Positions 9,975 through 21,530 of a stretch of 64,000 bases of DNA are shown here, in pieces. Location of the stretch: NCBI GenBank assembly GCA_038373885.1, contig JAWZYV010019913.1, forward strand, positions 1,414,001-1,478,000, written 5' to 3'. The first letter of the stretch is position 1. Each line of letters begins with the position of its first letter. Origin of the DNA: Cheiracanthium punctorium (taxonomy: Eukaryota; Arthropoda; Arachnida; Araneae; Cheiracanthiidae). A model generated the notes under the pieces. It was not told the origin of the DNA, ran no database searches, and saw only the letters and a list, made by a program, of their open reading frames with translations. A program made the position numbers and the translations under genes.

Positions 9975-10940
9975 AAAACACGAGCTGAAAAACCCGTACT
10001 TCGCACGGGAATGAATGGACTTTTTGATATTACGATTTGTGGGGATTACTATTTATTGTAATAAAGAGATATAGCAAAATGGATATCGCTTTATTTTGTG
10101 TTCAATAACCATGCATACCGAATTTCAAGGCAATCGCTTGTACGGTGCAGAAGGCCATGCGGCGTAGCGCAATCTAGTGGAGAGTTTTAGCAAAACGGAT
10201 ACGGCGGAAATATTCTTCGCATTCAGATATCGATGAATACGAAATTTCAGGACGATCGGCTGGACAGCCCTGACGACGCGACATCTAGTGGCAAATTATA
10301 TAGGAAAATGGATAGCGCCAAACTCTTCCCCGTGTTCAAATATCTATGTATACCTATTTTCATAGCGATCAGTTGCACAGTCAAGAAGTGATACACTGCA
10401 GCGCGATCTAGGGTTAATTAAAGTAATGATTTGCTACAGTGCCGTCAAGTGGCGAGTTATAGCAAAATGGATAACGCCAAAATATTCTCATTGTTCAAAT
10501 ATCTATGTATACTGATTTTCATAGCGACCGTTTGAATGGTCAAGAATTTGGCCTCCTGCAGCGTCATCTAGTGGCGAGTTAAAATAATAATGCATTGCAG
10601 TGCCATCTAGGGGTGAGTAAAATCAAAAGGAACACAGTTAGAATATATTCTTCGTGCTGAAATGTGTAAGTATAAGAAATTTTATGCCTTCAGTCGAACG
10701 GTATAGAAGTTGATGCGTTGCAGCGCCGTTTAGCGGCAACTTACAGCAAAATGAATACTGAAAAATATTCTCCGTGTTCTAATATCCGCGTGTGCCAAAT
10801 TTCATCGTAATTGGTTGGACGATATTCGAATAGTAAACGACTAAACGGAATAGGATTCGACGTTCTGCTGCGCCACCTAGTGGCAAGTTAGAGGAAAACG
10901 GATAGCATAAAAAGCTTCTCAATGATAAAAGACTTAGGTG
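9975..10940 (+). repeat. Degenerate tandem array with CTCF-like boxes
   Basis: The array opens with a hairpin (CCCGT-acttcgc-ACGGG, 9993-10009). Diverged units of about 120-150 bp follow, built as AGCAAAATGGATA...GCC, ATATTCT.CGTGTTC, AAATATCTATGTATAC, TTTCATAGCGATCGGTTG and CAGCGCCATCTAGTGGCGAGTT. The last box occurs eight times in varying states: about 10166, 10276, 10403, 10439, 10561, 10598, 10722 and 10869. Its complement GCCACTAGATGGCGC resembles the CTCF core known from flies and vertebrates. The array may be the internal minisatellite of a non-autonomous element; the opening hairpin would fit a Helitron-like terminus, but no TC/CTRR ends were confirmed. Confidence 0.75.
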
Positions 10941-11845
10941 AACCAAATTTCATGGTGCAACGGTGCTGGAGTTTTTCAACCTCATACACACATACCAACA
11001 TTCATTTTTATCTATAACCAGAGTCATTATATATCCCAGTCTCAATTAAAATCTAGTTTCAAATCTAAGCCTCGCCAAAGTGCCAACATACGCCATTTTG
11101 CAAGAGTTTTTTCAGGAAATCATTCGACGCATTGACTTAGCAGCAATCAATATGGGAAATGGTTCGGCCGCCAAAAAGTAAAGCACACATTTATTTGAAA
11201 AGGGGAATCCCTTAATACAGCCGAATTATTTTAAATTATCAACTATAACGTGTTTTATTCATCGTTACTCCGATGTACTAAATGAGAAGATTTCAATTTT
11301 CTGAAATTTGGCGGAATTCCCTCAACTTAAATCAATGTACTCAATTGGCGAGAATTCTGAAGATACATCGCTTGAAATCCCTTAATAACTGCATTATTTC
11401 TTCACGTATCATTAAAATTTAACGCTGTATTCTAATAAAACCTTTGCACTTGTTTTCAAAAATCTATTTCCTTAAGCTCTCAATAAATTGCGCCAAGCCG
11501 AAAACTGTGCAAACCGCTAGAACTCCCTTTCTCAAAATCAGCATTTGAGCCATTTTATTTTTTCGCCAAACTAAAAAAAATTACATATTAGCCTCGGAAA
11601 TCTTCCATTCTTATTGTTTTGCGTGTAAAGCATTACATTCCTGCTCTGATTTCCCATGCACACGATATTATAATAAAAAATTATTAATCTTACAAATATA
11701 AACTAACAAAAAAAAATCATTATTATTCTTTTATTTTTACTTTGAGAATTTAAAACATCTTATTCGGCAAAATCGCCACACATGGCAACCACGATCCTTA
11801 TGTCACACTTTTTTCACTACAGGGGTTACAATTACGGAAAGCTTT
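10941..11845. other. AT-rich stretch without recognised features
   Basis: No supported gene. Short frames only, A/T runs near 11570 and 11705, and no paired repeats recognised. Confidence 0.4.
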
Positions 11846-12035
11846 TTGCGTGGAGAACATAAAAAATCTCTTAAATTCCGGGAACGGGTGGACTTTCAAA
11901 GTTTTAAAGTGGACTATGATTTATTCTATATTATTTTACATATCTGTGCAAAATTTCAGGCTGATAGGTCCATTTTTGTGGATTTGTATACAACTCAAAT
12001 CCACAAGCAAACAAACAAACAAACAAACAAACAAA
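11846..12035 (+). mobile_element. Retroposon-like 3' tail with (CAAA)n
   Basis: The sequence GTGCAAAATTTCAGGCTGAT, then a GGATTTG / CAAATCC pair, ends in seven CAAA units (12007-12035). A low-complexity CAAA tail after an 'AAATTTCAGGCTGATAGG' type segment is common at the 3' ends of arthropod non-LTR elements and SINEs. No reverse transcriptase is present upstream, so this would be a severely 5'-truncated copy. The assignment is inferred. Confidence 0.4.
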
Positions 12036-13028
12036 ATGAATTTCATTTTTATTTATAAGATATCTAATTTGTTGAATGTCTAAAAGATGTTTTAAAAAGT
12101 ACTATGCATTAGAAGGTTATATTTTAATGATGATCCAGATCTTTCACACTGTATTTCTTTTAGCGTCTAAATCTAGTATTATAAAAGCGTAATGAGTACG
12201 TTTCTTTTGTAATAACATTTTTTAAAGGAATATCACATTCGTAAATTATGATTCACTTGTATTAAAGTTTAGGACAAGCAAATTAAGATGTGCACATACT
12301 AGTATTTATATATTTAAAAGTATTATTAATAATATAGACATTTAATGTATTCAAAATAGTTTGTCCAAAATTGTAACATTTATAAGTGGTTTCTTCCCCG
12401 CCTTCCCCCTCAATAACTGTCGCCATGTGTATTTTAATGCAACAAATGAATACAGTAAGCGTTTACAAATAAATTTATACAACCAAGAAAAAAGTTAATA
12501 CTTTAATACAAGTATATTTGATTCAGTTACCTTTATACGTTTGTTTTGTAAATAAATTATGCATACATGTAATTTTTACTTATAAAATAATGTAACTAAA
12601 ATGTATTGAATTTTTCATTCATTCACTTCATTTACATTATAAATTCTAATGAATTTGGTCTGACAGTGTTTATTGACACATAATTCTATAATTATAGCTT
12701 AGTATATGGAGAAATCTAGTTTTTTAAATAATATAACGAGACACAGTACATAAATTGAATCTTCTTGAGGCATTGAGAAATCATAATGAAATAAATAGCT
12801 GTGGACTTAAATAAATAGTTTTGGAAATTATTAAGCGATTTTCAAAAGTACCAAAAAAACATTTTTTGGTACTTTTTATTTCTAAAATTAAGAAATGGCT
12901 TATTTTATTAAATATATGAACTTGAAATATTTTTTATCTCTTACATTAAAATTACTTCGATTGGTGTAAAATATTCTCATTGATACTTCTGTTTCCTGTT
13001 CTTTCCAGAATTGATAGCCTTCTCATGA
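12036..13028. other. AT-rich stretch with a small hairpin
   Basis: No gene recognised. A perfect 15-bp hairpin (AAAAGTACCAAAAAA / TTTTTTGGTACTTTT, 12844-12858 and 12862-12876, 3-base loop) is the only distinct structure. Confidence 0.6.
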
Positions 13029-13104
13029 ATTTTTTTTTTTTTTTTTCCTTTGCTTTTTTTTCCGTTGCTTTTTTTCCGTTGCTTTTTTTTTTTTTTTTTT
13101 TTTG
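13029..13104. repeat. Poly-T tract with CCGTTGC interruptions
   Basis: About 75 bases of T broken by GCTTTTTTTTCCGTT units. On the minus strand it reads as A-rich with AGCAACGG repeats, which could be a retroposon tail or a slippage minisatellite. Confidence 0.8.
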
Positions 13105-15508
13105 CTTAAAGATAGGCTAAATTGATAGACTGCTAAATAACATTAAGTTTCCATTGGTTATTATCTGAAAATAAAAATTTTCGACGCTTAAGCATGGTTT
13201 TATCAAGACGTAGACGGTTTTGAAGTTTTTTTTTACGCCAAATCTGACTATTTTGGAGACTTTCAGTAACATTGGGTACTCTATTTGCTGTTTCGCTTTA
13301 GTTACGAAAAAACTAATGACTAAGTAAGAGAAAACATAATTAAATCTACATATGGAAAGCAGAATCACGCTGATCAGTTCACACTCAGCCTTGGTTTCTT
13401 GAGTTAAGAGTGCCTGCTATGCGTGCAATCATCCAAATTATAGTCCCTGTGTTGTCTCCGAAAGTCGAACCGACCATTCAGGCTATCTGATTTGCGCAGT
13501 CATGGTGCTTAGTGAATACTGCAGTTAGTCGAGTGAAGCTGTGCTAGCTCGCTGCAGTTGCACTACAGGGATGTAAGGCAGAATTTTTTAAAAATAGGTT
13601 TAATTAACTGACACGTGGTTTGTGAAGTATGTTATTGTACTCGGAATTTTTTAAAGAAACAATGGAAGGATAGCTTCGTTCGTTTCAATGACGCTATTTG
13701 TGGCTTCTGCGCTAAGTAAGTGTTTCAGAATTACAACCGAGGAACAATATAACTGGAAAATGTATGTACTTGTCCTCTATAAACTAGTTTACGTTTTACC
13801 TTATGACCAAGGTTCTGAGATCATGATCAGCAGAATTCTACGATAGATCTATTCACAGCATCAAGGGCACTTCAGTTGCAAAAAAAAAAAAAGGGGAGGA
13901 AAATTTCTACAATGACATTTCCCTTCTATTTGCTCATATTAAACTGGCGTCGTGTTAATACATATTAGCCTATTTTCTGAATGGGCTGCTCAATTTCACC
14001 AGCCAGCGTTTTTATGGTTTCTTTAAATTTTGTTTCAATCTTAATGTTCAATTTCTTTTTGAAAAACATTTGGTAATTAGTTTAAACTTATAAAAACGCA
14101 TTTCAAATGAATTTGTACTTGATACATAAATACTCAAAATTTTCGATTTCATATTTCTCGTGACTTTGTAACTAAACAATACATTGTTTTATTCTCCAAT
14201 TTGACACTCCATTTTATGAGGAGAATCACAGTTCTATACTCTCAAACAAAGCCATTAATTAAATTTTGTAAAAGATTGAAACTACAGAGGATCACTTTAT
14301 TGGAATTATTTTAATGCTGAGCATAAATTAAGTATGTCAATTTTCACAATTCTTTTTAGTTACAGGTTAAGCCTTTTAAATTAATGAAGTCAAACTTCGA
14401 CAATAAACTATTCGAAATGTATGCAGTGTAATGCAATGTATACTCAGAATGCAAATATCAAATACCTAAAGCTGGAGCTATGGTTTATTCGAAAGAGTAC
14501 AATAAGCTTTAGAATTGTGAATACGGCAACTAGGTATTATTACATTTTCTAAGTTTAGCAATATTGCTATACAAAGGATGTAGACACTAAAGTCACATTA
14601 TGCACTATTTTAAGATATTGAGAATCATAATGAACATATTATACCTGAAAAAATAAAATGCGGAAAATATCATTTTGGTACATATTACATAACTCACATT
14701 ATCTGAAAACTTTTTGCAGCAAAAGTCACACTCTACAAATTAAACCCATTAAAGAGGCTTCAAAGGGTAATAGGATTGCTTTTTCTTACGCTTTTTCTTA
14801 CACTAGTCGATCTTTTAAAAGAAAAACCAGGAAACCTTACAATAAGTGTTTTTTTGTGTGTGTAAATTTATGTTATTTATGACCCTCCAAAATAACATAA
14901 TAAAAACTAATGTTCATATATTTGTTATTAACTTTTTGTGATGTTTATTTTAATTTCATAACCATATTGGTATATAACTAACATTACCCATAAAAGTTTG
15001 CTGCAAAAGGCAGACATTTTCCATATTTAAATTTAAAAATTCCAGCTTTACCAATTTTATTACAGGTTTAGGACTGTGCGCAAATAACTGTTATAGCAAC
15101 AAATATATCAAACAAAAAATAATGTGCCAATATAGCATACTTGTTAATAGTAATCCGTTATTTGCATTTTTCTAAGAACTCGGAAAGGGGTGGAGATTGT
15201 GTGTTTTTCTGAAAAAAACTCGACTTGATATGCTCGAAACGAGCATATCTCCTGAGTGTTTCCACAAAAAAATAAGTGCTTCGGACATGAAGGGAAATAA
15301 ATGCTTTTAAATTACAATGTTTATTGAAAGGGTGAATCAAACTAATTTAAAAATGAACCAAAATTCTGCCGATACAGATAATACAATCGTCATGGAAGCC
15401 ATGAAACTTGTTCATCATCCAGAATATGTTACAATAGCCAGGGAAGATATTGATTTGCTTGTGCCGTTTGATCGTATTTGCTCCCGTCTCATCCGCGATG
15501 CTGTATAT
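13105..15508. other. Non-coding stretch with a GC-richer patch
   Basis: A patch at about 13375-13570 is less AT-rich and starts with an initiator-like TCAGTT. Further on, ATGACGCTATTTGTGGCTTC (from about 13687) encodes a short hydrophobic start and runs into GTAAGT, a splice-donor match. This is suggestive of a first exon but unsupported. The frame 15317-15520 (67 codons) has an unremarkable composition and runs into the 79-bp repeat. No gene is claimed. Confidence 0.3.
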
Positions 15509-15666
15509 GTTGAAGCCTGAAAAAGAAAAGTCAAACAATATTTTCCATTTACTAATAAATTGTAAGTAACCTTCGAATGTGGAAAATGTTGAAGCCTGAA
15601 AAAGAAAAGTCAAACAATATTTTCAATTTACTAATAAATTGTAAGTAATCTTCGAATGTGGAAAAT
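15509..15666 (+). repeat. 79-bp tandem duplication (2 copies)
   Basis: Units 15509-15587 and 15588-15666 differ at only a couple of positions. Each contains AAAGAAAAGTCAAACAATAT and a TTGTAAGTAA stretch. The near identity indicates a recent local duplication compared with the old repeats around it. Confidence 0.95.
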
Positions 15667-15786
15667 ATCGTAGAATCCTTAAGCGCATTTAGTGGTCGTA
15701 ATCCACATGGGCCTTCATCAAGCATTTGGAAATACGCATCATAAACTACTTAAGTAATGTACCAGATGTATTTAGTGATTAATATA

Positions 15787-17154
15787 CAGTGGAACCCCCA
15801 CATAACACGGTATATAGGCTCCGTGCTAAAGGAATGCGTGTTGTAAGGAGCCTGAGCTATATACTACCTGGAGTGCGTAAGGCCCATATCACACCTTCCC
15901 CATCTTCAATTCCCTCAACACTTTCGTTCAACTGTTTTCCACAACAGTTGGGTGAAAAGGATTTTGCGAATGTATGTTCAATATCCTCAACTTTTTCCAC
16001 CCGGTACGGGAAAAAATGAGTATTTCATTCAAATTGTTCAACTTCTCCGATAGACCAATCACAGGCAAGCAAACGGAGAGGCTCCAGTGATATCACAGAT
16101 TCGCTCATTCACTTTTCCAGTCAAACCAGTTGAGTGAGATAGTCGAACACGTTGAACGAAATACTTGATACAGTTGAAGATTGAACGTAGGAGAAGGTCT
16201 AATAACACGCGGGCATAATACGCGGTATAATCGCTGCAGAGCTTATTCGAACCCCTTAAAAGCCCAATGATGTTTAGTTGCCATTCAAAAGTTATTTTAA
16301 ACTACCTGCGTACGCGTTCTTCGTACGGAAAGAATCAAATGTTTTTCTTGACCATATTAGTGAAATTATTCCATCATTACGAAATTTCAAAATGTGTTGA
16401 AGTTCGTTGACTCGTGACACAAACTTTGCCTTACGGATATTTACTTGAAATGCTACCGTAACTGTAAAATGATAACACAAAATTTATGTCAGCGTTATTT
16501 GAATTCAAACAGAACCTAATACAGTACTTTGCAAACAAATCTATTCGCGTCCTATATGCTTCTACAGGATCTTTTCTTTTCTTTTTTTTTTTTTTTTGGG
16601 CTTAAGTTCTCAAAAATCTGCAAATTATGCTACATAGTCAGAACAAAGTGTTTTTAAACGAAATGTTTCTCCTCTATCCGATGATGCAAATATCGTTTTA
16701 CTGCGATTGTAATTACCGGCGTTCTTGCGTATTATGCGAGAAAAAAATGCTAAAAATGGCATTGAACGTAAAATAAAAAATTCGAATTCGAATATTGAAA
16801 AAAATCGCTTCGAGGTGTATTAGGACCTATCCTAATGAAGCAGCATGCAAAAGTCGATAGGTGTGCGACCACCCGTCTCTGCTCCATGCTATCGAAATAC
16901 ACACGCATAAGAAGATCGGAGGTCACAAACCTACATACATAGCCAGCCAGCCAGCTACAAACTTCATTTATTCTCGGATTCTATTATATAAGACACAGGA
17001 GCTAAAGCGTCCTAAAATCAGAACATCTGTCTCTTTTTTACCGTGCTGTTCATTCTTGTTTAATTGTCTCTTTTAATGTGTTATAGGAACACATTTTTTT
17101 CGGTGTGTTCTACGAATCCGTGTTGTATGGACCCGTGTTATAGGGTGGCAACTG
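15787..17154. mobile_element. pogo-like element, 1.37 kb, no transposase
   Basis: The left end CAGTGGAACCCCCACATAAC (15787) and the right end read in reverse (CAGTTGCCACCCTATAACAC from 17154) are imperfect TIRs. Both continue with ACACGG boxes, and TA lies outside each (15785-15786 and 17155-17156). 'CAGTGGAACCCC.ATAACACGG' is the style of pogo/Tigger termini. The interior carries further ATAATACGCGG-type boxes (16205-16230, 16725) but no recognisable DDE domain. It also hosts a nested foldback element (15893-16198). Open frames here (62-76 codons, and 112 codons at 17064 crossing the right end) are treated as accidental. Confidence 0.55.
15893..16198. mobile_element. Foldback MITE nested in the pogo-like element
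   Basis: The left arm (ACCTTCCCCATCTTCAA ... TTTCGTTCAAC, 15893-15935) and the complement of the right arm (ACCTTCTCC ... ATCTTCAACTGTATC ... TTTCGTTCAAC, about 16150-16198) align over about 40-48 bp with gaps. The roughly 306-bp block lies wholly inside the pogo-like element, so it is probably a later insertion. No coding sequence. Confidence 0.5.
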
Positions 17155-18790
17155 TAACAGCATCTCAAGAAATTTTGCCGCTAGTCGAAAATTTATTTTC
17201 CTCTTATAACGGTAAAGCCACCGGACTACAAATTTCAACACGGTATTTTTACGAAACAGGAAAACCCAATTTAAATTCCCTTCTCTCCCTTCAGCAGAAG
17301 ATGCACCACACAAGATTCATCTACTGTTCATGTTCAGTATTTGGAAAGGGCGAGAAATTCATCCCACGGATTGGAATTGAAAATCATCAAAGGAAGGTTT
17401 AATTCCGCCCAAAACTCCAGAGTCTAGCATTGATGCAGTTGTACTACCGGAACTCCTAAACAATCTACGCAAGTGTAGTTGTATTTGATTAAATAATAGA
17501 GCGAAATGCTCAATACTACGCAAAAGCTGCAAAGGTGGGCCTTGTGGGCCTTGCACAAATACCGCGAAGAAAGAAGTCACAGAAACAGGGTTCGAAAAAG
17601 GAATAGATATGGATGCAGACACTTTCCGCCAAGAGAAGGAAGACAATTGAACAATTAAGGTCTAGTAATAATTTCACTATTCTAGCATTCCTTTTTCAGA
17701 TATTAAATTAAATTTTCGAACCTTTGCATTTATAAACTTTTTTTTTACAACAGTTATCTACATGTACTTATTATTTTCATTTATTTTCCATTATGCTGTT
17801 TTTGATGTTTTATAAAATAAATAATTTTAAGCACATGCGCTCTTTTATATTTTAACTAGCTCTTCTTTTCATAATTTCAATGAATTTTCAGAACAAAATC
17901 ATAAGCATCTACAGAGATTATTTGCTCACAAAACATATAAATGAAGTCAAATCATTCCTCAATAGGTTAAAAAAAGTTTAAATATTAACCAAACGTATAA
18001 CGTTTTCAAAGTTTAAATTACAGCTTCCCGTACCTTGACATCGCCACAACCCTACAAACATATCTCTTTCAATTAATGAAGAAATACAAAATGTAATGAA
18101 ATTACTATAAACACGCTCCGTACATTTAATTCTAATGCTGCTATAATCGGGAGTCTCAGTTTGAGCATTTATAGTAAGTTTACTTCAATTTAATTTTTCC
18201 ATTAAACTTCTTTATTTTCAGTAAATCTAAAAGTACATACTTCAAAAGCAGTTCCTTGAATGCTGGAAATCATGTTTTAATATTATTCAGAATAAGGGAT
18301 TTTTTCCACTTACAATAAATTTTATTATAAAAATAAACACTTGACGCATATCGCTGAATAAATAAACGTCAAAATGTCATATACCTAGTCCTGCTGTTGC
18401 CATCTAGGTTGAAAGAAAGCGACTAGCATTCAAACAATTAAATGTCATCTGTCTCAGAAGTCTCACTTTCAGATCTCTTGCGCTTATTGCAAATCTAATT
18501 TTACGCCTGGAATGAAGACTAATACGCGTCAGCATTTGAACATCTTGCATTGTTTGTTGGGGGATTCAGCAGCGTTTTGTATCGATTAGTTATTATATTT
18601 TTAATTTTTTCAAACTTAAGAAAATTTTTTGTTTATGTAAGTGATTCAATTGAACTCTTTAATAGAGACAAGAAAAAAAATCAATAATCACTCAGTTTAA
18701 AAAAAAATGATCAAGTTCAGAAAAGTGAAATAAGCAAACCAACATTTCAATGACTATAGAAAGAGTAACTGATAGACGCCAAATTTTTTA
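17155..18790. other. AT-rich stretch without recognised genes
   Basis: No supported gene or repeat pair. The frame 17359-17646 (-) of 95 codons has no recognisable domain. The rest is strongly AT-rich. Confidence 0.4.
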
Positions 18791-19130
18791 CACAAGGTGA
18801 TACAGAACTGTTGTACTGAACATATAAGGGTGGTAGAGGGAACCAAAACGTCTCAGAATCATACAGAAATGTGGGGTCGGAAACGCCGTTTTCATTTATC
18901 TGCTAATAATCACTTTAATAATTAATCCAGTAATCAATATATAATCCCTGCTTCAAGAACTTAGTTTTTGGCGAACAGTGAGCGAAAAGTTCAGTGTTAT
19001 TCCATAGTGATTATTTATATGTACGTGAAGACGACATTTTCGAACCCACATTACTGTGTGATTCTGAACCGTCTTTGATACCTCTACCATACATTACCTG
19101 TTCTTTGTAAGAATTACGAATCACTCTATA
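18791..19130. mobile_element. TA-flanked foldback MITE, copy 1
   Basis: Arms of about 110-120 bp face each other (18791-18915 and 19005-19130). Both contain GGTAGAGG, TCAGAATCA(T/C)ACAG, AATGTGGG(G/T)TCG, a CG-rich GTTTTC/GTCTTC block and TAATAATCACT. The tips CACAAGGTGAT and TATAGAGTGAT are flanked by TA (18789-18790 and 19131-19132). The pattern indicates a non-autonomous Tc1/mariner-type element. A relative lies at 20488-20915. Confidence 0.7.
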
Positions 19131-20487
19131 TACAAGTATGTTCTAAAACTATTGGTGCAAACTTTTGGGGGAGGTGGGGAACATAGAATCAGATAGTAAT
19201 GTGGTTTCAAACCTTTGTTTTCATACTGTGGTTACGTATGACCCCCCAAAATGTGTTAACTTGCGTTATCAAATTTTATAACAAATATTTTATTCTCTGA
19301 AAATTACAGCATTCATAATGAAACACTATTTATACTGTTTAATTTTACTTGAGGATTATTTTTTAAAAATCATCAAATTTTCGCAAACCAGAGTAGAAAA
19401 TTTTATTAGCTCTTCAGCAATTTCTGTGGAGTAATTTTTATCCGTATATGAAAACAAATAACATCAAGAAAAAACCGCCCAAAACTCCAGACAGTTAGAG
19501 AGACAGTCGTGCGTGAGGCCAGAACCCCGGACCTGCACACTTGAGCCACCTCTCAATTTTCAGTTTCATATTCATTGCTACCGCTTTTTCAGAAAATTCA
19601 GAATTTCTTTTTCTTTCTAATGGACGGATCTGCGGCCTACTGTAGGCTTGAGCGCTAAGAGGGCCGCCGATGTTGTAATTTCATTTTGGGTGCTCTTTTT
19701 AGTCAGTAGAACATTGCGCCCTATGAGAGATCTCCTAATTCTCAAACTATTCCAGATGAGAGACTTAGCAGTTGGACTGGCACACCCAGAGTTATTGTTT
19801 GAACATGGAGGGCATTGGAGCCACGACACATTTTACGTGCACCAGCTCCCATCGGCTTACAGGTTTCCGCAGATGTCCACACGAGAAAGGTTATCTATCT
19901 CTCAAGCTCTGACCAAGGTCACTGTTTTTTGAGACACACTGCATAGTAAAATAGAGGTATTTTATGGCGCATTTTCATGTCTTGGTCCATTTTCATTCAT
20001 CGTAATTAGCACGTAATATGTAACTTGTTAAATTATAAGAGGAGTTTATCTCCACGCAATCCTCCTGATAAAAATTATTAAAAAATGCACTTATGAATTT
20101 GTACAGAATGCTTTTAAATGCTGCAATAATAATAACTTTTTCCAAGCAATCCAAACCGGAGGAAAATTCAGTTAAAAAATTAAAGTAGTCAAACATGAAA
20201 AATACATGGAACATATCATTATGAATAACCCTTTACTTAGATGATTGATTTTCTTTTCATGAATAAACCTTAACACAAAACTTCCTGTCACAACAGCTTT
20301 TGGATTTTGATATTTTGTCATCGCCAAGGAAAAAACCAATAAATGAACGTCTTCCGCGTTGTGCTTTCCTTCTACTACCTGTTGTGTGAGAGAGAGAAAG
20401 CCTTTTATCTCTAAATTATTTTTTAACTTTTTCCACTGTCTCATAAAAGATTGCTTCGAAGGTATCATGCTTATAATATGAAATATA
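19131..20487. other. Spacer between MITEs with a dispersed repeat and a coding-like frame
   Basis: The segment 19722-19842 matches 21411-21530 in opposite orientation. The frame 20172-20468 (-) of 98 codons contains, near 20380, a pyrimidine-rich CTCTCTCTCACACAACAG that looks like a 3' splice site followed by an open stretch. No domain is recognised and no gene is claimed. Confidence 0.35.
19722..19842 (-). repeat. Dispersed repeat R2, copy 1
   Basis: On the minus strand this contains ACGTAAAATGTGTCGTGGCT, then CCAATGCCCTCC and GTCTCTCATCTGGAATAG. These align in order with the plus-strand segment 21411-21530 (ACGTAAATTGTGTTTATGGC, CCAATGTCCTCC, GTGTCTCATCTGGAATCG). The class is unknown. Neither copy keeps a long shared frame. 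Confidence 0.65.
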
Positions 20488-20915
20488 CAAGTTGCTTCAA
20501 AGAGTCCGAAGCACTAGGATAGTTCGGGCATGTAATAAGGATTCATAATCACATATAGCAAAGTGAGGTGAGAAGCGTCGTGTTCATGTAGCTGTTAATG
20601 AGCAGTTTTTATCAAGTTCTGAAATAATAGCGAACTTTCAGATGATGGTTCACCCAAATACCAATCAATCTTTTGCAGAAAGAACTTGATTAAAATTTAT
20701 AGTTTAAAATTTCTATTTCATTACATTGATGAACGTTTTCCACACAAGCCCATTGTTTATAAAACTTTGTTAAGAAATTATATGAACACTTCAACACTTT
20801 TCCCAAAGTGATTATGAATAGGCAAGTAAAACGGCGTTTCGACCCCACATTGCTTTGTGGGGTTGAAAGTGCGCTATTTCCCTAAATTTTTGCAGGAACT
20901 TTTTCAAACACCCTG
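20488..20915. mobile_element. TA-flanked foldback MITE, copy 2 (428 bp)
   Basis: The left tip CAAGTTGCTTCAAAGAGTCC (20488) and the right tip in reverse (CAGGGTGTTTGAAAAAGTTC from 20915) are TIRs, with TA outside (20486-20487 and 20916-20917). The inner arms share AATGTGGGGTCGAAACGCCG and ATAATCAC with the element at 18791-19130. A local hairpin, CCCCACA-ttgct-TTGTGGGG in effect, lies in the right arm. Confidence 0.6.
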
Positions 20916-20917
20916 TA

Positions 20918-21410
20918 TATAATGTTATTATTCTAAACATGTCTCATCATTTAATTTTATTTCAAAAAATTGGACACATGGATGCCTCATGGTTTTCTTA
21001 TTTCATTGTCGCGTTCTCGATTTTCCTTGCAATATGTTTCTAAAACTAGTTAATCATCCAGAGTGACAGGCCTAAATTGCGTTTTTTTCTTTTGAACAGT
21101 GAAACAACTTGACTCCCTACCAAACTTTGATAAAAGACTCTTTCACCGAACCACTGATTCATCCAGAGTAAGGTTTGAATCTTTGGTTCGGTGTTTTGAT
21201 AGTAGAGTTTGATACGTTAACACACGATCCGTCCATTTCCTCCGCCCCATTCACTATTTAATAGGAAGACACCTGGCTGTGAGGGTTTACGAACATTTCA
21301 CGGTGAGAGCGCGCGACCGCCACCGAAGTCAAACCACCGAACTGCAGGAAAATATGTAAAGATAGATAATCATTCTGGATGAATTCACTCTGTTCGACTG
21401 CTGAGGAACC
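20918..21410. repeat. Palindrome-rich spacer
   Basis: CACCGAACCA and TGGTTCGGTG form perfect 10-bp arms (about 21144-21153 and 21183-21192). They are extended by weaker pairing of CAAACT-type and GATTCA boxes on both sides. CATCCAGAGT recurs at about 21057 and 21169 and, inverted, near 21373. This may be a degraded foldback element whose ends I could not fix. Confidence 0.45.
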
Positions 21411-21530
21411 GTATACGTAAATTGTGTTTATGGCTCCAATGTCCTCCGTGCTTAAACGATACTTCTCGGGGTTCCAGTTTCAAAGGCTAGGTGTCTCATC
21501 TGGAATCGGTTAAAAATTAGGCGATTCTGA
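21411..21530 (+). repeat. Dispersed repeat R2, copy 2
   Basis: Plus-strand counterpart of 19722-19842, with the same block order over about 115 bp. See that entry for the shared boxes. Confidence 0.65.

Noticed and set aside
9993..10940. CRISPR-like array
   Set aside because: The units are diverged throughout and there are no identical repeats with unique spacers. The sequence is eukaryotic.
17064..17402. 112-codon frame near the right end of the pogo-like element
   Set aside because: It starts inside the TIR region, crosses the element boundary and shows no transposase motif.
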